Assembly: GCA_018806985.1 (NCBI GenBank)
Contig: JADANN010000018.1
Coordinates: 1,458,501 to 1,522,500 of the forward strand
Source: Angiostrongylus vasorum
Taxonomy: Eukaryota; Nematoda; Chromadorea; Rhabditida; Metastrongylidae
Reading direction: 5' to 3'
DNA: 64,000 nucleotides
Made by a program: the position numbers and the translations under genes. Shown in pieces: positions 1 to 10,739 of the stretch. A model generated the notes under the pieces. The model was not told the origin of the DNA. It saw only the letters and a list, made by a program, of their open reading frames with translations, and ran no database searches. The first letter of the stretch is position 1; each line of letters starts with the position of its first letter.

Positions 1-1000
1 TTAGAAAGCGGTTCTCTCATTACAAGGAAATCTGACTCTTAAAAAAACAGCAACGGATAGGGAAGAAAGGAGCGGAGGACAGCTTGGCACGTTCATGTCA
101 GCGCTCAAATGAGCTATATCAGAGCTGTGATGTTCGAAGGTGCTGCCTATTTGATCTTCCTTTCGGAAAAAAAAGTAATAGAAGAGGAAGAAAACGGTTC
201 AGAAGTTCTGCCAAGACAGCTTAATTGAAAACTGAACAGATGATAGAGATGGGGTTATCCATGACGACAAAAGGAATGTTAGAAGAGCAGATGGCACAGC
301 GTATCGAAGAAACTAAGCAAACTCATCAGCTCGTTTGCAAAAAATATTGGTTAAATCAAAAAGCTCACTTCATAAAAATAAAGCGCCGCCAAGGCTTCGT
401 AAAAAGGCGGACAAGAGATACAAGAATTATGATGTGACATGGAAGAAACATTATTTTAAAAATGTTTAAAATCTGATGAAGCAAGAGGAATGAGCCAAAG
501 AGAATGAAAGAAATGAAGAAAGAGAGAGAAACTATGATGGTTTAGACTTAGATAGGCGAATGAGAAATAAATCGATGTGAAGTGCTAAAGCGATGAAAAT
601 GGTTGATGAATGATAGTTAGGGAGAAGAAAAGCCGAACACGCAGCTTGCACATCGAAGAAACCTCTCATAACAAGCGATGGAATTCAGATGATTAGTCAA
701 CAAAGATTGCGAATGTGATGGATTATCACCACAGTCATGCTGATAACAAAGGGAAGAACGAAGGAAATAAATTCGAATAACATGCATAACTGTGAAAGGC
801 AACAAATGCTCGATATACTCTTTGAAATGATTGGAAAATCGAGAGGGCATCCATTTACGTAACTAATAAGGAATGCGATTTGTTCCTGAACTAGTCATGC
901 GTTACAGATTGGAGTCACAGTCTTGAATTCGCTATTACCTGTTCTGCTGCTTTGAAGATCGAAAATGGCAGCATTTTTTCCATGTAAACTCAATCCATCG
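1..1000. other. unique sequence, no gene recognised
   Basis: A-rich, purine-rich sequence on the + strand (many GAAG/AAAG runs between about 160 and 640). Open frames here are short and lack convincing splice sites. I see no repeat family member. Confidence 0.4.
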
Positions 1001-1002
1001 CG

Positions 1003-1275
1003 TATAGCGCACTGGTTAGAGGTGTCCTGCGATACACACGTGGTCGTTGGTTACACGCCGTGCCTCTAGTTCATCAATTTTTCCATTCCTCCGAGGTCGG
1101 TAAATTGGAACCAGACATCTATGAGGATAACAACATTGACCTGGCACATTGGTAGGCCAGCGCGAGTCATTGTATAGTTGAGGCATGCATTCAGTCACCG
1201 CTAACGATGGCTGGTGAAGTCGGATGATCTGATGAAATCTCTCAGCAATTGATCAATGCAGAACGCTTCATCGTT
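1003..1275 (+). repeat. SINE-A copy, diverged
   Basis: Matches the whole length of the tRNA-derived SINE-A family seen elsewhere in the window: a degenerate A box (TAGCGCACTGG) near 1007, the middle block with 'ggtcggtaaattgg', then 'gcgagtcattgta', 'gcattcagtcacc' and the 3' 'attgatcaatgcagaacgctt'. Many substitutions mark it as an old insertion. Confidence 0.7.
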
Positions 1276-1399
1276 TATCATTTAAACTGAATCCCTCAGC
1301 TGATTAAAGACGACTGAGACAACGGTACAAATGGTGATAACCTAGAAGGAGGAATCGAACGATGTCCAAAAACTCGTTGATTTTAGGAGATTCATCGTT

Positions 1400-1545
1400 T
1401 CTGACCGCCAGCAAGCCCTGACGTCGGGTTCCCTGTTCAGTGGCCGAGTAATGATGCAGCCCCGGTAGTCCGTCGGTTCCGCGCCTCTGCCGTTCTAGCC
1501 CGATTTGAACCCGATCGGAGTCCGCGAAGCTGCTTCGATTGAAAA
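1400..1545. other. GC-rich patch
   Basis: A short stretch clearly richer in G+C and CpG than its surroundings (for example 'cggttccgcgcctctgccg'). No reading frame or tRNA fold is convincing. It could be part of a promoter, an old exon or a repeat. Function unknown. Confidence 0.3.
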
Positions 1546-2109
1546 AGTGATAATGTCATGACACTGTTAACCATTTTTTATATATCAACATGTATTAAAT
1601 GGTGGTTGTAAAACTGCAAATGAAACGTTTACTAAGAAAGAAATCTAGTTCTAAGTTTTCATACGAGCGCCCAAAGAATGTTTCAGTGACGAATATCATT
1701 GCCATTAAGACTGAAAGTTGTATTGTAGGAACCTGTTGAGCTATTATGAAAACCGAGCTCGAGAAAAAGCTAACAGCGACGGTGGTAATAAAGTGAAGTG
1801 TAGGTGTAAGACTTCGGCGACAACCGATCTTCGACGTTGTTTACAGATTCTCGCGAGAATTGTACGAATAACAATGCTCTCGCTGAGTCATTAATTTTTT
1901 TCTCATCATTTTCTCAATTCCACTACTTCTTCCTTTGTTGAAGAAAGGACTGTTAACTCTCCCTTATCCAGTTTTCACGAATGAAGTCATTAATTCCGTG
2001 AAGAGTCAACAGAGACGAAGGATTGGGAAAATTGAGATGAATCTCCAAGATTCATTTCAAATACGTAGATGAGCCATTGAAGAACGAAATATTAAGTTGA
2101 TTAAAGTAC

Positions 2110-2436
2110 CTAACGTATGTCACTTAATGTGACAATGAGGCTATCGACAGAAAAGTTTGACGACAGGACCGGTCGGCGGCACAACGGGACGACATGGGTG
2201 TGGGCAGACGTCACTCGGAAGGAAATGTCTCTTAGGAAACGAAATCGTAAACGTAACTGGGCGAGTTTCGCTAACAGGGAAACAGAGCGAGGAGGCGGCG
2301 ACCCACCCACGGCCACCAGCGCAGTCAGAGGCCTCCTGCCGTCGACGCTGTGGTCGTCAGAAGACAGGCGTCGGAAGCGATAGCAACGTGGGGGCTCGTC
2401 GTCAACAAAAATATTAGACGCCATTTCGATCAGCAT
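2110..2436 (-). CDS. candidate first coding exon, unknown protein
   Basis: GC-rich open frame of 108 codons on -. It has two in-frame starts at 2436 and 2424; the second reads MASNIFVDDEPP and continues with an acidic/arginine-rich segment. The first 40 or so codons prefer G/C in third position, unlike the AT-rich flanks. Possible donors follow an in-frame GCC near 2307 (GTGGGT). Both + frames are also open here, as expected in GC-rich DNA, so the call is tentative. If real, the gene runs leftward. Confidence 0.35.
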   Translation of the reverse strand: MLIEMASNIFVDDEPPRCYRFRRLSSDDHSVDGRRPLTALVAVGGSPPPRSVSLLAKLAQLRLRFRFLRDISFRVTSAHTHVVPLCRRPVLSSNFSVDSLIVTLSDIR

Positions 2437-2992
2437 CCGAAATCCTCGTCAGGACAAAAAAACCTGACGCTAGGATAAATAGGACATTATTTCGCTTGTT
2501 GGAGCTAAAATTGTTTCGAACGGCATTAAAGAGCAAACAAAAAACTCCTGAGAATCATCAATTACAAAACGAACGACCATAGCGTGCCAAAATTTTCAAG
2601 CACTATAATTCTAACTGCACCACGGCGAATGAGCTACAGGCGGATTGAGCATGCTGCTGCTACCGCATTAGAAAAATACACTGCTGCGCTCAACGAAGAC
2701 CACAGTTTTTGGAACCTTAAGTTTTTGGAAAAAAGGCATCTTTGAGGGAAATCTTATACGTCCCAGAAATAAATCACAGAACTAGAATTTAGAGACCAGT
2801 GTCACCTAGTTATCCTGCCCAATAGAAAAAATCCACCACTGAAGCTGTAAATAAAAGCCATGGTAGTGGTGACTGTTTAATTAATAAGTAACACTCCTCT
2901 AAGTAATTCAAGCAAACCCTAAAAAATAGTGAACCAGTTGCGAACGCGTTTATCAATCTAATAGATTCATACGAATCTTATGTGACAATCAC

Positions 2993-3066
2993 GGACAGAA
3001 CATTTGACTACGTTGACGGACATCTGACTAACTTTCATGGACAGAACATTTGACTACGTGGACGGA
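2993..3066. repeat. two-unit tandem repeat, period 46 nt
   Basis: The 28-nt block starting 'ggacagaacatttgactacg' occurs at 2993-3020 and again at 3039-3066 with one mismatch. An 18-nt spacer containing 'catctgacta' separates them. It is not coding and not related to the SINE families. Confidence 0.8.
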
Positions 3067-3069
3067 AGT

Positions 3070-4400
3070 TCTGCCTGAGCTTCATATTCTGTTACCGAGC
3101 TGACTGCTCCAACGATTCCTCACTGATTTGGGCAGTGTTAAACAAGAACGAATCTATCAGCAGTGAATTTTGCAGAACTGCTCCACATAGCATTTTACTG
3201 TATAGAATTTAATAAGTTTGATAGGACAATATATATGACGTACACACAACAAATGAACAGGCGGAAAACGTCTCACGAAATGGTCGAATATAGCATTTGT
3301 TGGTGTAAGGGATTTCAGTTGGATAGGGTAATCATAGTAATCATAACAATGAATCAATGAGGCTTCCTAAAATTAATACATATCGATAATATAAAAATTA
3401 AAAATAGAAAAAAGTATAAGTAGGACAAAAATAAAATTGAACACTTGAGAAGTAGTAAAATGAAAGAGATAGAAAGAGTAAAAAATAAAGATATAAAAAA
3501 TAAATAAAAAAAATGGTAACACAAAAACTCAGAACTTTTGCTGCAGACATGAAAAGATGGGATAAAAAGATAGAGAAAAAATATCGATTAGTCCTTTCCG
3601 GCATCGCTGCACTTGTTTGTAGAGAGTCAGATGGTAAAGCGGAAAAAATCCTCCATGTCATTGCGTTTGCAGCACTAACCGAAAGTTCGCACCGTCTCTG
3701 TTAACGAACTGCCTTCTATAACAAATGTAAACACTTCCTAGAAGTGTAGAGATAAAAAGAACGCATGGAAATGTTGGCTGGGTCAGTGAAAGCTTTGCCT
3801 CAGATAAAGAAACCATGTTTCACTAGTTCTTTTACACAGACGAACAGTACTGCACCTCCACAAGTCTCATTTTGTCATTTCATTAACTGATAGTTTATAA
3901 ACTATCGAAAGGCACCCACGCCGACTATTATGAAGAAGATGGTGGGCAGAAGATGAACATGAAAGAAGCAAGGAGGCGGCAGGCTAGACATCGAATTTTC
4001 TCACTTTTCCAATCTCGCTTTCATTCAACTGAGAAACTAGTGGTTTTAGAACTGAAGAACGCGGTTTACTGCAGTCCACTCATAAAAAAAGGGCTTAAAA
4101 GTAATAAGAGGCGATATGCCGACGTAACGAGAAATTGAATGTTTTCTTATTTGTTAAAGAAGCGATACAAAAGCCGCACAATGAAGTACGGTTTTTAAAA
4201 AGTTCGTGCGCAGACATACGGCCATTCCCTTTGATAAATATAGAATGGACCAAATCAAAATAAAATTGGAGCCGTCCATATCGATCGACTGCTTGTACAT
4301 TCAGCATCCATTATTAGAAAGTAAAGACGCAGGTCCAGACGGTACTGTAATGATAATTAAATCAGTGAGTGGCAGCCCGGACTAGAAACTATTTCGCTAT
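3070..4400. other. AT-rich stretch without recognised gene
   Basis: Very A-rich on + around 3385-3520. This gives a Phe/Leu/Tyr-rich open frame on - that is compositional rather than coding. No splice-supported exon or repeat family member was found. Confidence 0.4.
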
Positions 4401-4404
4401 CACC

Positions 4405-4789
4405 TCATATCAGCATCATCAGTGCTTTTTTGCGATCCGATGCACCTTTAGCACCAATGGGAAATTGAAATCTGTAGCAACATTGAAGGGTCGAATAAAT
4501 ACAGCTATTCAATTAAAGCGTGCAGCAGACGACATCTCCAACAAACAGCATTCACTATATCGCTTTTCATTTATAAAGGTTTTCATGGAGTCGTTTTTTT
4601 CTCTGGAATTTCGAGGTAATCGTGCTACACCTTCGAAATCGAGGAACGTATGGTCCCTTGAGACTAGAATTCTTCGAAGACGGTAACACCATGAAACAAT
4701 TGGATGACTGTTCAACGACCATTTTTCGAGCAGAGACCATATCAAAAATTCTCATAATATCGGAAGCGCATCGATGCCGCTCTCGTTCC
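4405..4789 (-). CDS. candidate last two exons of an unknown gene
   Basis: Two open blocks on - join in phase. Exon 4631-4789 follows an acceptor CTTTCCAAG, carries 52 codons (begins ERERHRCASDIMRIF) and ends in phase 2 at a GTGTAG donor. Exon 4405-4471 follows TTGCTACAG, starts with the one base needed, and reads FQFPIGAKGASDRKKALMML then a stop. The intron is 158 nt. No domain is recognised. Phase agreement favours a real 3' end, but the donor is weak and the upstream exon was not found. Confidence 0.4.
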
Positions 4790-4879
4790 CTTGGAAAGTG
4801 AAGCATACAAAAGAACAAAGACGCTTGACATAGAATGATATTTGCTGAGTCTACTGTTAGAACTTACAATTATTTGCCA

Positions 4880-5049
4880 TCATCGCAAGGCCTCGAATCG
4901 GCAAAGTTTCTGGAATCTAAGAACACTTTTTTCTTCCGCTTTCTTCCGCCAGTATTGCATGTCAGACAGCAAAGCAACTGAAGAAGCAAAATTCCTTCCA
5001 TCACCACAGAATAGTATACCCGGAAATAGAATGACTTTTCGACATTTGA
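4880..5049 (-). CDS. candidate exon, unknown protein
   Basis: On -, after an acceptor TTCACTCAG at 5050, two frames are open. One encodes a hydrophobic stretch (YYSVVMEGILLLQLLCCLTC) that could be a membrane segment followed by a basic run. Neither frame splices in phase to the exon at 4631-4789 with a donor I can see, so the relation to that gene is unresolved. Confidence 0.22.
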
Positions 5050-5069
5050 CTGAGTGAACGTAGACCAAG

Positions 5070-7379
5070 AAAACTTCTACTCCGTTCGTCCTTCTCTATT
5101 GTTTATTATGAAGATTGCGTTAATCAGTTATGAATCCATGTGTGTCCATGTGTGGTTCTCCTATTCCAACTTGAGTTGGGCTGGTTAAAAAAGCGAAAAA
5201 AAGACGTTGGCCACACTGGGAAAGCTCTCATGATAGCCCTTTCACCTCCACGTTGCTCTTCATTCTTCATTTGTGATCGATTCTTTTCACTATTGGATGC
5301 TACGATTAAGGCATATAAAAAGAAATTCATGCGACGGTGACATATGCGACGAAATTCCATTTTGTGAAGAGTTCCTTGCTTACAACATGAAGCTGTACTT
5401 CAGAAAACATTCTCAGTTATGCGAATACAACGCAGTGGTTGAGATTTCAATTCACGTCTCAGCTGAATGACAAAACGCTGAGAAGAAAAAAGCGGACGAG
5501 AACTTCTCGATCTGGTCGTTCGGTGTTTTCTTCGACAAGCTTTAACGTTCAGTTTACCGACCTTCACTCACAGTACAACTCCTTCGTTCTGTTTTGTTCA
5601 TTGAACGCCTTTGGTATGCGCGGAATGTAATTCTTCTTATCAACGAACCGCTCATATCGACTTGTTCTCAAACGGGCATTGTTTTCGTGAAATGGATACT
5701 TTTTCGCTTTATTTGCTGTTCCTTCCTTCCTTCGCCTGGTTAAGCTATTTCAGATAGCCGTCATTTTTTAAAGCGCGCAACAACAAGAACAAACTAAAGG
5801 AAATGGATACAGGAATTTCCAACATGGAAAGCAAAATAAATAAGAGCGACAATGTCCTTAATTCACTTGTAATTTGTCTCACAACTTATCGAGACCGCTG
5901 CTTCCATGGTTTTCAAGGATTAAGCTGAAAATGTCCAAATAAAGGAAAGAAAACTATGGGAGTTGAGCATAACAATGTTGGTACCTACTTGTAAAGAGGA
6001 AGGTTGGGAGCACAGAACTGTGGGTGCCTAGTGGTACGGTTTCTAATAAATGACCATCATAAGCTTCAAATGAGTTGGGATCGGTTTTTATATGTAGGTT
6101 CTTAAACTGAGAAAGAACAGTGGGCGCATCACCTTCACAGCTACCCATGTGGTGGAATCAAGCTCATATGCGTCGTCCTGATTCTAATTTGCGTCTTAGG
6201 CGAGCATGAAAACGCGCAGAAAGATAGATTCTTAGTGAAAATAGACTAGTTTAAAAATGAGGAAACTGATATACAGTAATGATTAAAGACGTTGAAAAGT
6301 GTATGGAAGTGAAATAAACACTCAAATGTTCTTTAACTGAAACAGAATTAGTGGGATATCTACACTGGCTAAACTGAATGCAAACAACAAAAAATTGGTC
6401 ATCAACATTGTGTAGGACTCATGAAAACGAATTTACGAAACCTTCATCAATTAATGCTGGTTTAGAATATTAAGACAAGATGCTGGCCCATGCGCAAATG
6501 CCTTCGGTCTTCGCGGTATACTTGGTCCATCAAAAAAGCTAATCTTTTAAGTTCCAATGATTAGCGTAACACCTTAGTTTCGACTTCAATAGTTTTACAG
6601 CTTGAAATTCGCATCCACGATGGTTCGTGTTCATTTTTAACTTGCTGTCCCAAGCCGTGAAATTTGGTTATGCAAAAAGCTTCAAGAAATTTGCACGTTG
6701 GTCTTTTGTCGTACTGCACGAGGATAGTGACTTTTATATCAAAATCGTCTCCGCTATGCTTTTGTATCCTATGCAGCCCTAGTGGGATACCTTACAAGAT
6801 ATTCATCGCAACCACTATCACAAGAGTTCACATATACCCTTCCTGAAAATCATGTAGTACTTGCGGATGGCGAGAATTTACGCTTTCCGTGCAATGACAA
6901 ATTATAAGTTTATGGGTTTAAATATGAAAGCTTTATTCATACGAAAGTTTGCCATCGATTAGATCGATTGTAAACGTTGAAGTGGCTGTGGTAATGAAAT
7001 TTTTGCAGGAAAACGAACGACCTCTATAATTCTCAATAATACGTTCTTCGTCATAGACGTAATTGATCCCTTACAGTACTTCTATAAACACAGAACAGTT
7101 AAAGAAATGATTAGTCTATGCTTAGAACTAAAAGGTGCAACGCATGACCAAAGGTGCTGTGAAAGCAATTTCAAAGTGGTTGTCCTGATGGATTTTGAAT
7201 TTGATTCCAAATATACCTAATACTAGACCCAGAACATTATTTTATACATACAGTATTTTGAAATATACTCGACTAAGTGAATTGAGAGAAATCGAATACC
7301 GTTCCATGTAATTTTCTCTGAGAAATTGCCACTTAACTGGAAAAGCTGGAACAGACCAACAAGAACAACAGAGCAACAA

Positions 7380-7412
<33 letters not shown>

Positions 7413-8480
7413 AGACCTATACCAACCTCGCATCAGCTAAAGAAAATCAGTTTATAAGACCATATAAATAAATATGTCTTTAACTGCATCCAGTTATACG
7501 GACTGCAACGAGGAATCATAATAAGAATGCCGCTTTATAAGATGATAAGAAATTTACTTGCTACATAGATTAGAAACGTCATGGGAAAAAGGGCAGAATG
7601 AAGAATGAAAACCCGACGGCTTAAGGGGAAGGAAAATGCCGTGCGACCAATGAAAACCAGTGATGGTGCGCCTACGGAAACACGCGCTGAAGTCGCCAAC
7701 CCTAATTCATAATAAAAGGGTTCCGAAGAAGACGTTTTAGTACCCGGAATTACTAAACATTAGTTTATTTAGTTAATTGTAAATGGCACAAAACCATTCA
7801 AACAGCTTGTTTCCGCGGAGCATCAGACCTAATATTGGGTTGGATTTCGCCACCATTGTAGCTGAGCAATCTTCGAAGCCATTCATGTGACCATTGATTG
7901 TTTCGCAATTTGCAGGAAACCGTCCTCAACAAATGACACCAATTTCACCATTTTTACAATGAAAACACTATGATTCTCCTAAAAGATGAAAACGTTGTCG
8001 AAAATTTCCTTCATACGTCGGAAAATCAGCCACTTCACTTACGCAAATGTGTTTCTTCATTGAAATTGGGGACGGAAGGAAATATCAGCTTTGCTGACGT
8101 GGATTCGGATCAAAGCTGTGCTTTAGCATGCAATCAGCTCGTCAGTTCCTCGTGTTGCTTCATCAATGAACCAAGGATATAGGGAAGAACTGAATCTAGG
8201 GAAGGCGCTTTGCTAGTGGCAGTCCATGCCACTATTGCCTTCGTACGAGACTCACGAGCAGGGCTCAGTGGTGGACGGTCTCATATTCTAGTTGTTATCT
8301 GCATTTATAATAAGCAAAAGCTGTCATAAGCAAACAGCGACAAGTCGTGTCAAATGTGAAGAACTGGTGTGGAAAGGAAATCCCATCAAGCACCGACCGA
8401 CATCGTATTTTTCTTCCTTCTATATAAGGATAGACATCGATAAAATGTTTAGTTGATTGTAAGCTTACTCCTGTTTTCGC
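5070..8480. other. unique sequence, no gene supported
   Basis: No repeat family member, tRNA or splice-consistent exon chain was found. An open frame at 7970-8182(+) with a Cys-rich end (DSDQSCALACNQ, SSCCF) looks mildly protein-like but has no clear acceptor or donor. Confidence 0.35.
7374..7412. repeat. CAA/CGA simple repeat
   Basis: Runs of CAACAA grade into repeated ACGACA units ('acgacaacgacaacgac'). On - it translates as a serine/leucine run, which is compositional. Confidence 0.85.
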
Positions 8481-8502
8481 ATTTTAAGCACAAAATATGC
8501 GA

Positions 8503-8742
8503 CCAGATTCTCGTTGACGGATGATTGCTGATAGCACTGTTAGGTAGAAAACGGGCTGAGTGAAAGCTAAAGCAAGGGCCTCAGTTGTGCAGTGCGTAGC
8601 ACGCGTGCCGTGAAAGTGGTAATCGTGGTTCAATCTGGCCTGGGGTCCATGTTTTACAGATATTTCAGCATCGTTGTGGTTGCATTCAACATAATACCCT
8701 GGCGTGAAAAAATATTGGTACGCAGTAAATAAAAAGGCTAAC
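8503..8742 (+). repeat. SINE-B copy, full length
   Basis: Contains the family's blocks in order: 'cgttgacggatgattgctg'; the tRNA-like core ('gggcctcagttgtgcagtgc' ... 'ggttcaatctggc', the B-box-like element); 'atatttcagcatcgttgtgg'; 'ataccctggcgtgaaaa'; and the A-rich 'gcagtaaataaaaa' end. This copy keeps the B box better than most. Confidence 0.8.
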
Positions 8743-9150
8743 ATTGTGATGTTCGTTCAAATCCACGTTAGTCTTCACATGTGAGTTCAACATGAGAATG
8801 AACGAAATTTATCGACTTGAAAGGGTGGCATGTAGTGCAAATGGTGAGCGATCAGCGTCGAAAACACAACATGGCATTGGACACCAATTATAATAATCTC
8901 CTCGTCGTTTTGAGATTAGCTTTCATTTGTGCCAATAAACAGTTTCATTCTGTCATAATACTTTTATCTTCGTTATATTGTCACTGTGTGTGAAAACAAA
9001 GATGTGAGATGTCATGGACAAGGAGAGCGGTGCCATCCAGAAGTGAGATTGACGAGCTTCACTCGACATTGCCACTTGCGGTAATGAACTGACATACTAA
9101 ACATGGGTGCTCTTAACGGATAGTTGGGTATGTGTGCAGTTATGTGTATG

Positions 9151-9151
9151 C

Positions 9152-9198
<47 letters not shown>

Positions 9199-9235
9199 TA
9201 CCTATATATATATATGTATGTATGTATGTACATAC
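9151..9235. repeat. (TA)n / (GTAT)n microsatellite
   Basis: Nearly pure TA dinucleotides from 9158 to 9192, then TATG/TACA units to 9235. Open frames across it (Tyr-Ile repeats) are artefacts. Confidence 0.95.
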
Positions 9236-9339
9236 AATTTGAACGTACAGACTATAAGTAGCTCATAATACCGTCTATTTATTAAAGGTGGTTAGTATTA
9301 TTATGCAGGAAAAGCAATGGTAGAGAAGGCGTTCAATAC

Positions 9340-9650
9340 GTACAAGACCTAGTTCAACTTCTCCTTAGGGCCATCTATGCCACCCTCTCTTCGAAGTCGA
9401 GAAATTGCTGCCAAATTTGTCGCTAAAGCTCTGTTCGCTCCACCAAGACCTAGGAACGCCGTAGTACGGCTATTCAAAGATATGCTATCGGATAGAGACG
9501 TTTAAAGGCGTTTGTAAACAAGAACAAAAATCCTCAAGCAGTAGCCAAACCCACAGTCGATCAGGAGACCTACGTGGAACATAATACATACGAGAAAACG
9601 AGTCGAATGGAAGGAGCAGAGCAATTTATGTGACTACGGGTCACGTAAAA
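9340..9650 (+). repeat. SINE-C copy, heavily decayed
   Basis: Keeps the order of SINE-C blocks: 'acggctattcaaagat', 'aaacaagaacaaaaatcctc', 'aagcagtagcc', 'acgagtcgaatggaagga' and 'gggtcacgtaaaat'. The tRNA-like head is not recognisable. Confidence 0.5.
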
Positions 9651-9798
9651 TATTATTACACTATAGATTAACACTTGTAAATTGTGGTTTTGTAGGCTAT
9701 AGTTCGATGTAGAAAACAAATAGCTTTAAATCACTGAGAAATCTAGTCTCGGAACCCTATAGCTCCACTTTCTCACTCTTCGCTAATAAAGTGGTCAC

Positions 9799-10131
9799 AG
9801 GGAGGGAGATAGCGCACTGGTTAGTGGTATAGTCCATCAGGAAACAAGATACTAGTTCGATCCTCTTCCTATCGTTCTCCTCCAATTCACGTGGGAACCC
9901 TTTAGCTCGACTATCTTCAAGATTGAAGTGAGAATCGACTCAAGCAGCATTCTACGACATTCATAAACAAGACGAAATCCTCAAGCAATAGCTGAAACAA
10001 CACGCGAGGCGTTCGAAAACCATTATGGACGATGAATGCAAAAAAAAGCGAATCGAATGAAAGAATACTGGAATCTGCACAGCAGATGTGATGATGGATC
10101 ATGTAAAGTGAAATTAAAAAAATAAAAAAAA
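9799..10131 (+). repeat. SINE-C copy, full length
   Basis: tRNA-like head with A box TAGCGCACTGG (about 9809-9819) and B-box-like GTTCGATCC near 9856-9864. The body carries 'cattctacgacattcat' and 'tcctcaagcaatagctgaa'. The 3' tail 'gaatcgaatgaaagaatac' ends in an A-rich run at 10110-10131. Confidence 0.75.
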
Positions 10132-10261
10132 TGAGCACCAATTCTACTACCTGGTACTATGGTGAATAATCACATGTAGATTCATCCATGCTGTATGAGA
10201 TGAAGCAATGTTAAGAGTAATGGTAGAGAGTACACCTCAAAGGCCATTAGTCCAAAGATCA

Positions 10262-10450
10262 CAAGGATTGAATTAGAGATGTTTATTCGGCTAAAGTTCC
10301 GGCGTCTTCGTCTTCATTGGAGACGGTGATCCGAGTCGGTGGCCCACAAGCTTTCGTCTTCTCGATGTGGTGTCTTCATCTTCGTCTGGAGTCGGATCTT
10401 CTTCAATGGAGCATCGCTTGAATGAGGCAACCTCACTCAGCAGCACTCTT
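10262..10450 (-). mobile_element. PLE terminal fragment
   Basis: Reads on - as the family's 'cggtgctccactg...gattcgactc...cggatca...gaagacg...ccgaataaa' order. The hammerhead-like core is degraded here (TGAAGACGAAGACGCCGGAAC). No coding remains. Confidence 0.65.
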
Positions 10451-10568
10451 TTATACAGGATAGTTGTTGTTGGTAACGACCTTCCACTGATAATGATTTG
10501 TTTTTTTGACAGAAGCAGCGATTAATACTTTGTATCCAAGAATGTATTGAATACTACCATCGAGCTTT

Positions 10569-10728
10569 TAGTGGCGCTTGTGGCGCAGTGGTCGGAGGCA
10601 CCCTGTAACACGTACGTACGTGAAATCGATCCCCGCACCCATAGCCCACCAAGCTTTCCATCCCGCCAGGGCTCGCTAAATTGGTACCAGACTTCGCTGG
10701 GCGGATAGCAGCATTGTTCTTTTTTACC
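10569..10728 (+). repeat. SINE-A copy, 3' truncated
   Basis: Well-kept head: A box TGGCGCAGTGG at about 10582-10592 and B-box-like AATCGATCCCC near 10625. It runs to 'ggcggatagcagcattg' and then breaks into unrelated sequence, so the last third is missing. Confidence 0.8.
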
Positions 10729-10739
10729 AAGCTCAAGTT

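Noticed and set aside
3398..3661. Phe/Tyr/Leu-rich frame on -
   Set aside because: It arises from an A-rich stretch on +; low complexity, not a membrane protein.
7970..8182. Cys-rich frame on +, with a GTAAGT donor on - inside it
   Set aside because: Neither strand offers a matching acceptor and phase; left unannotated as a gene.
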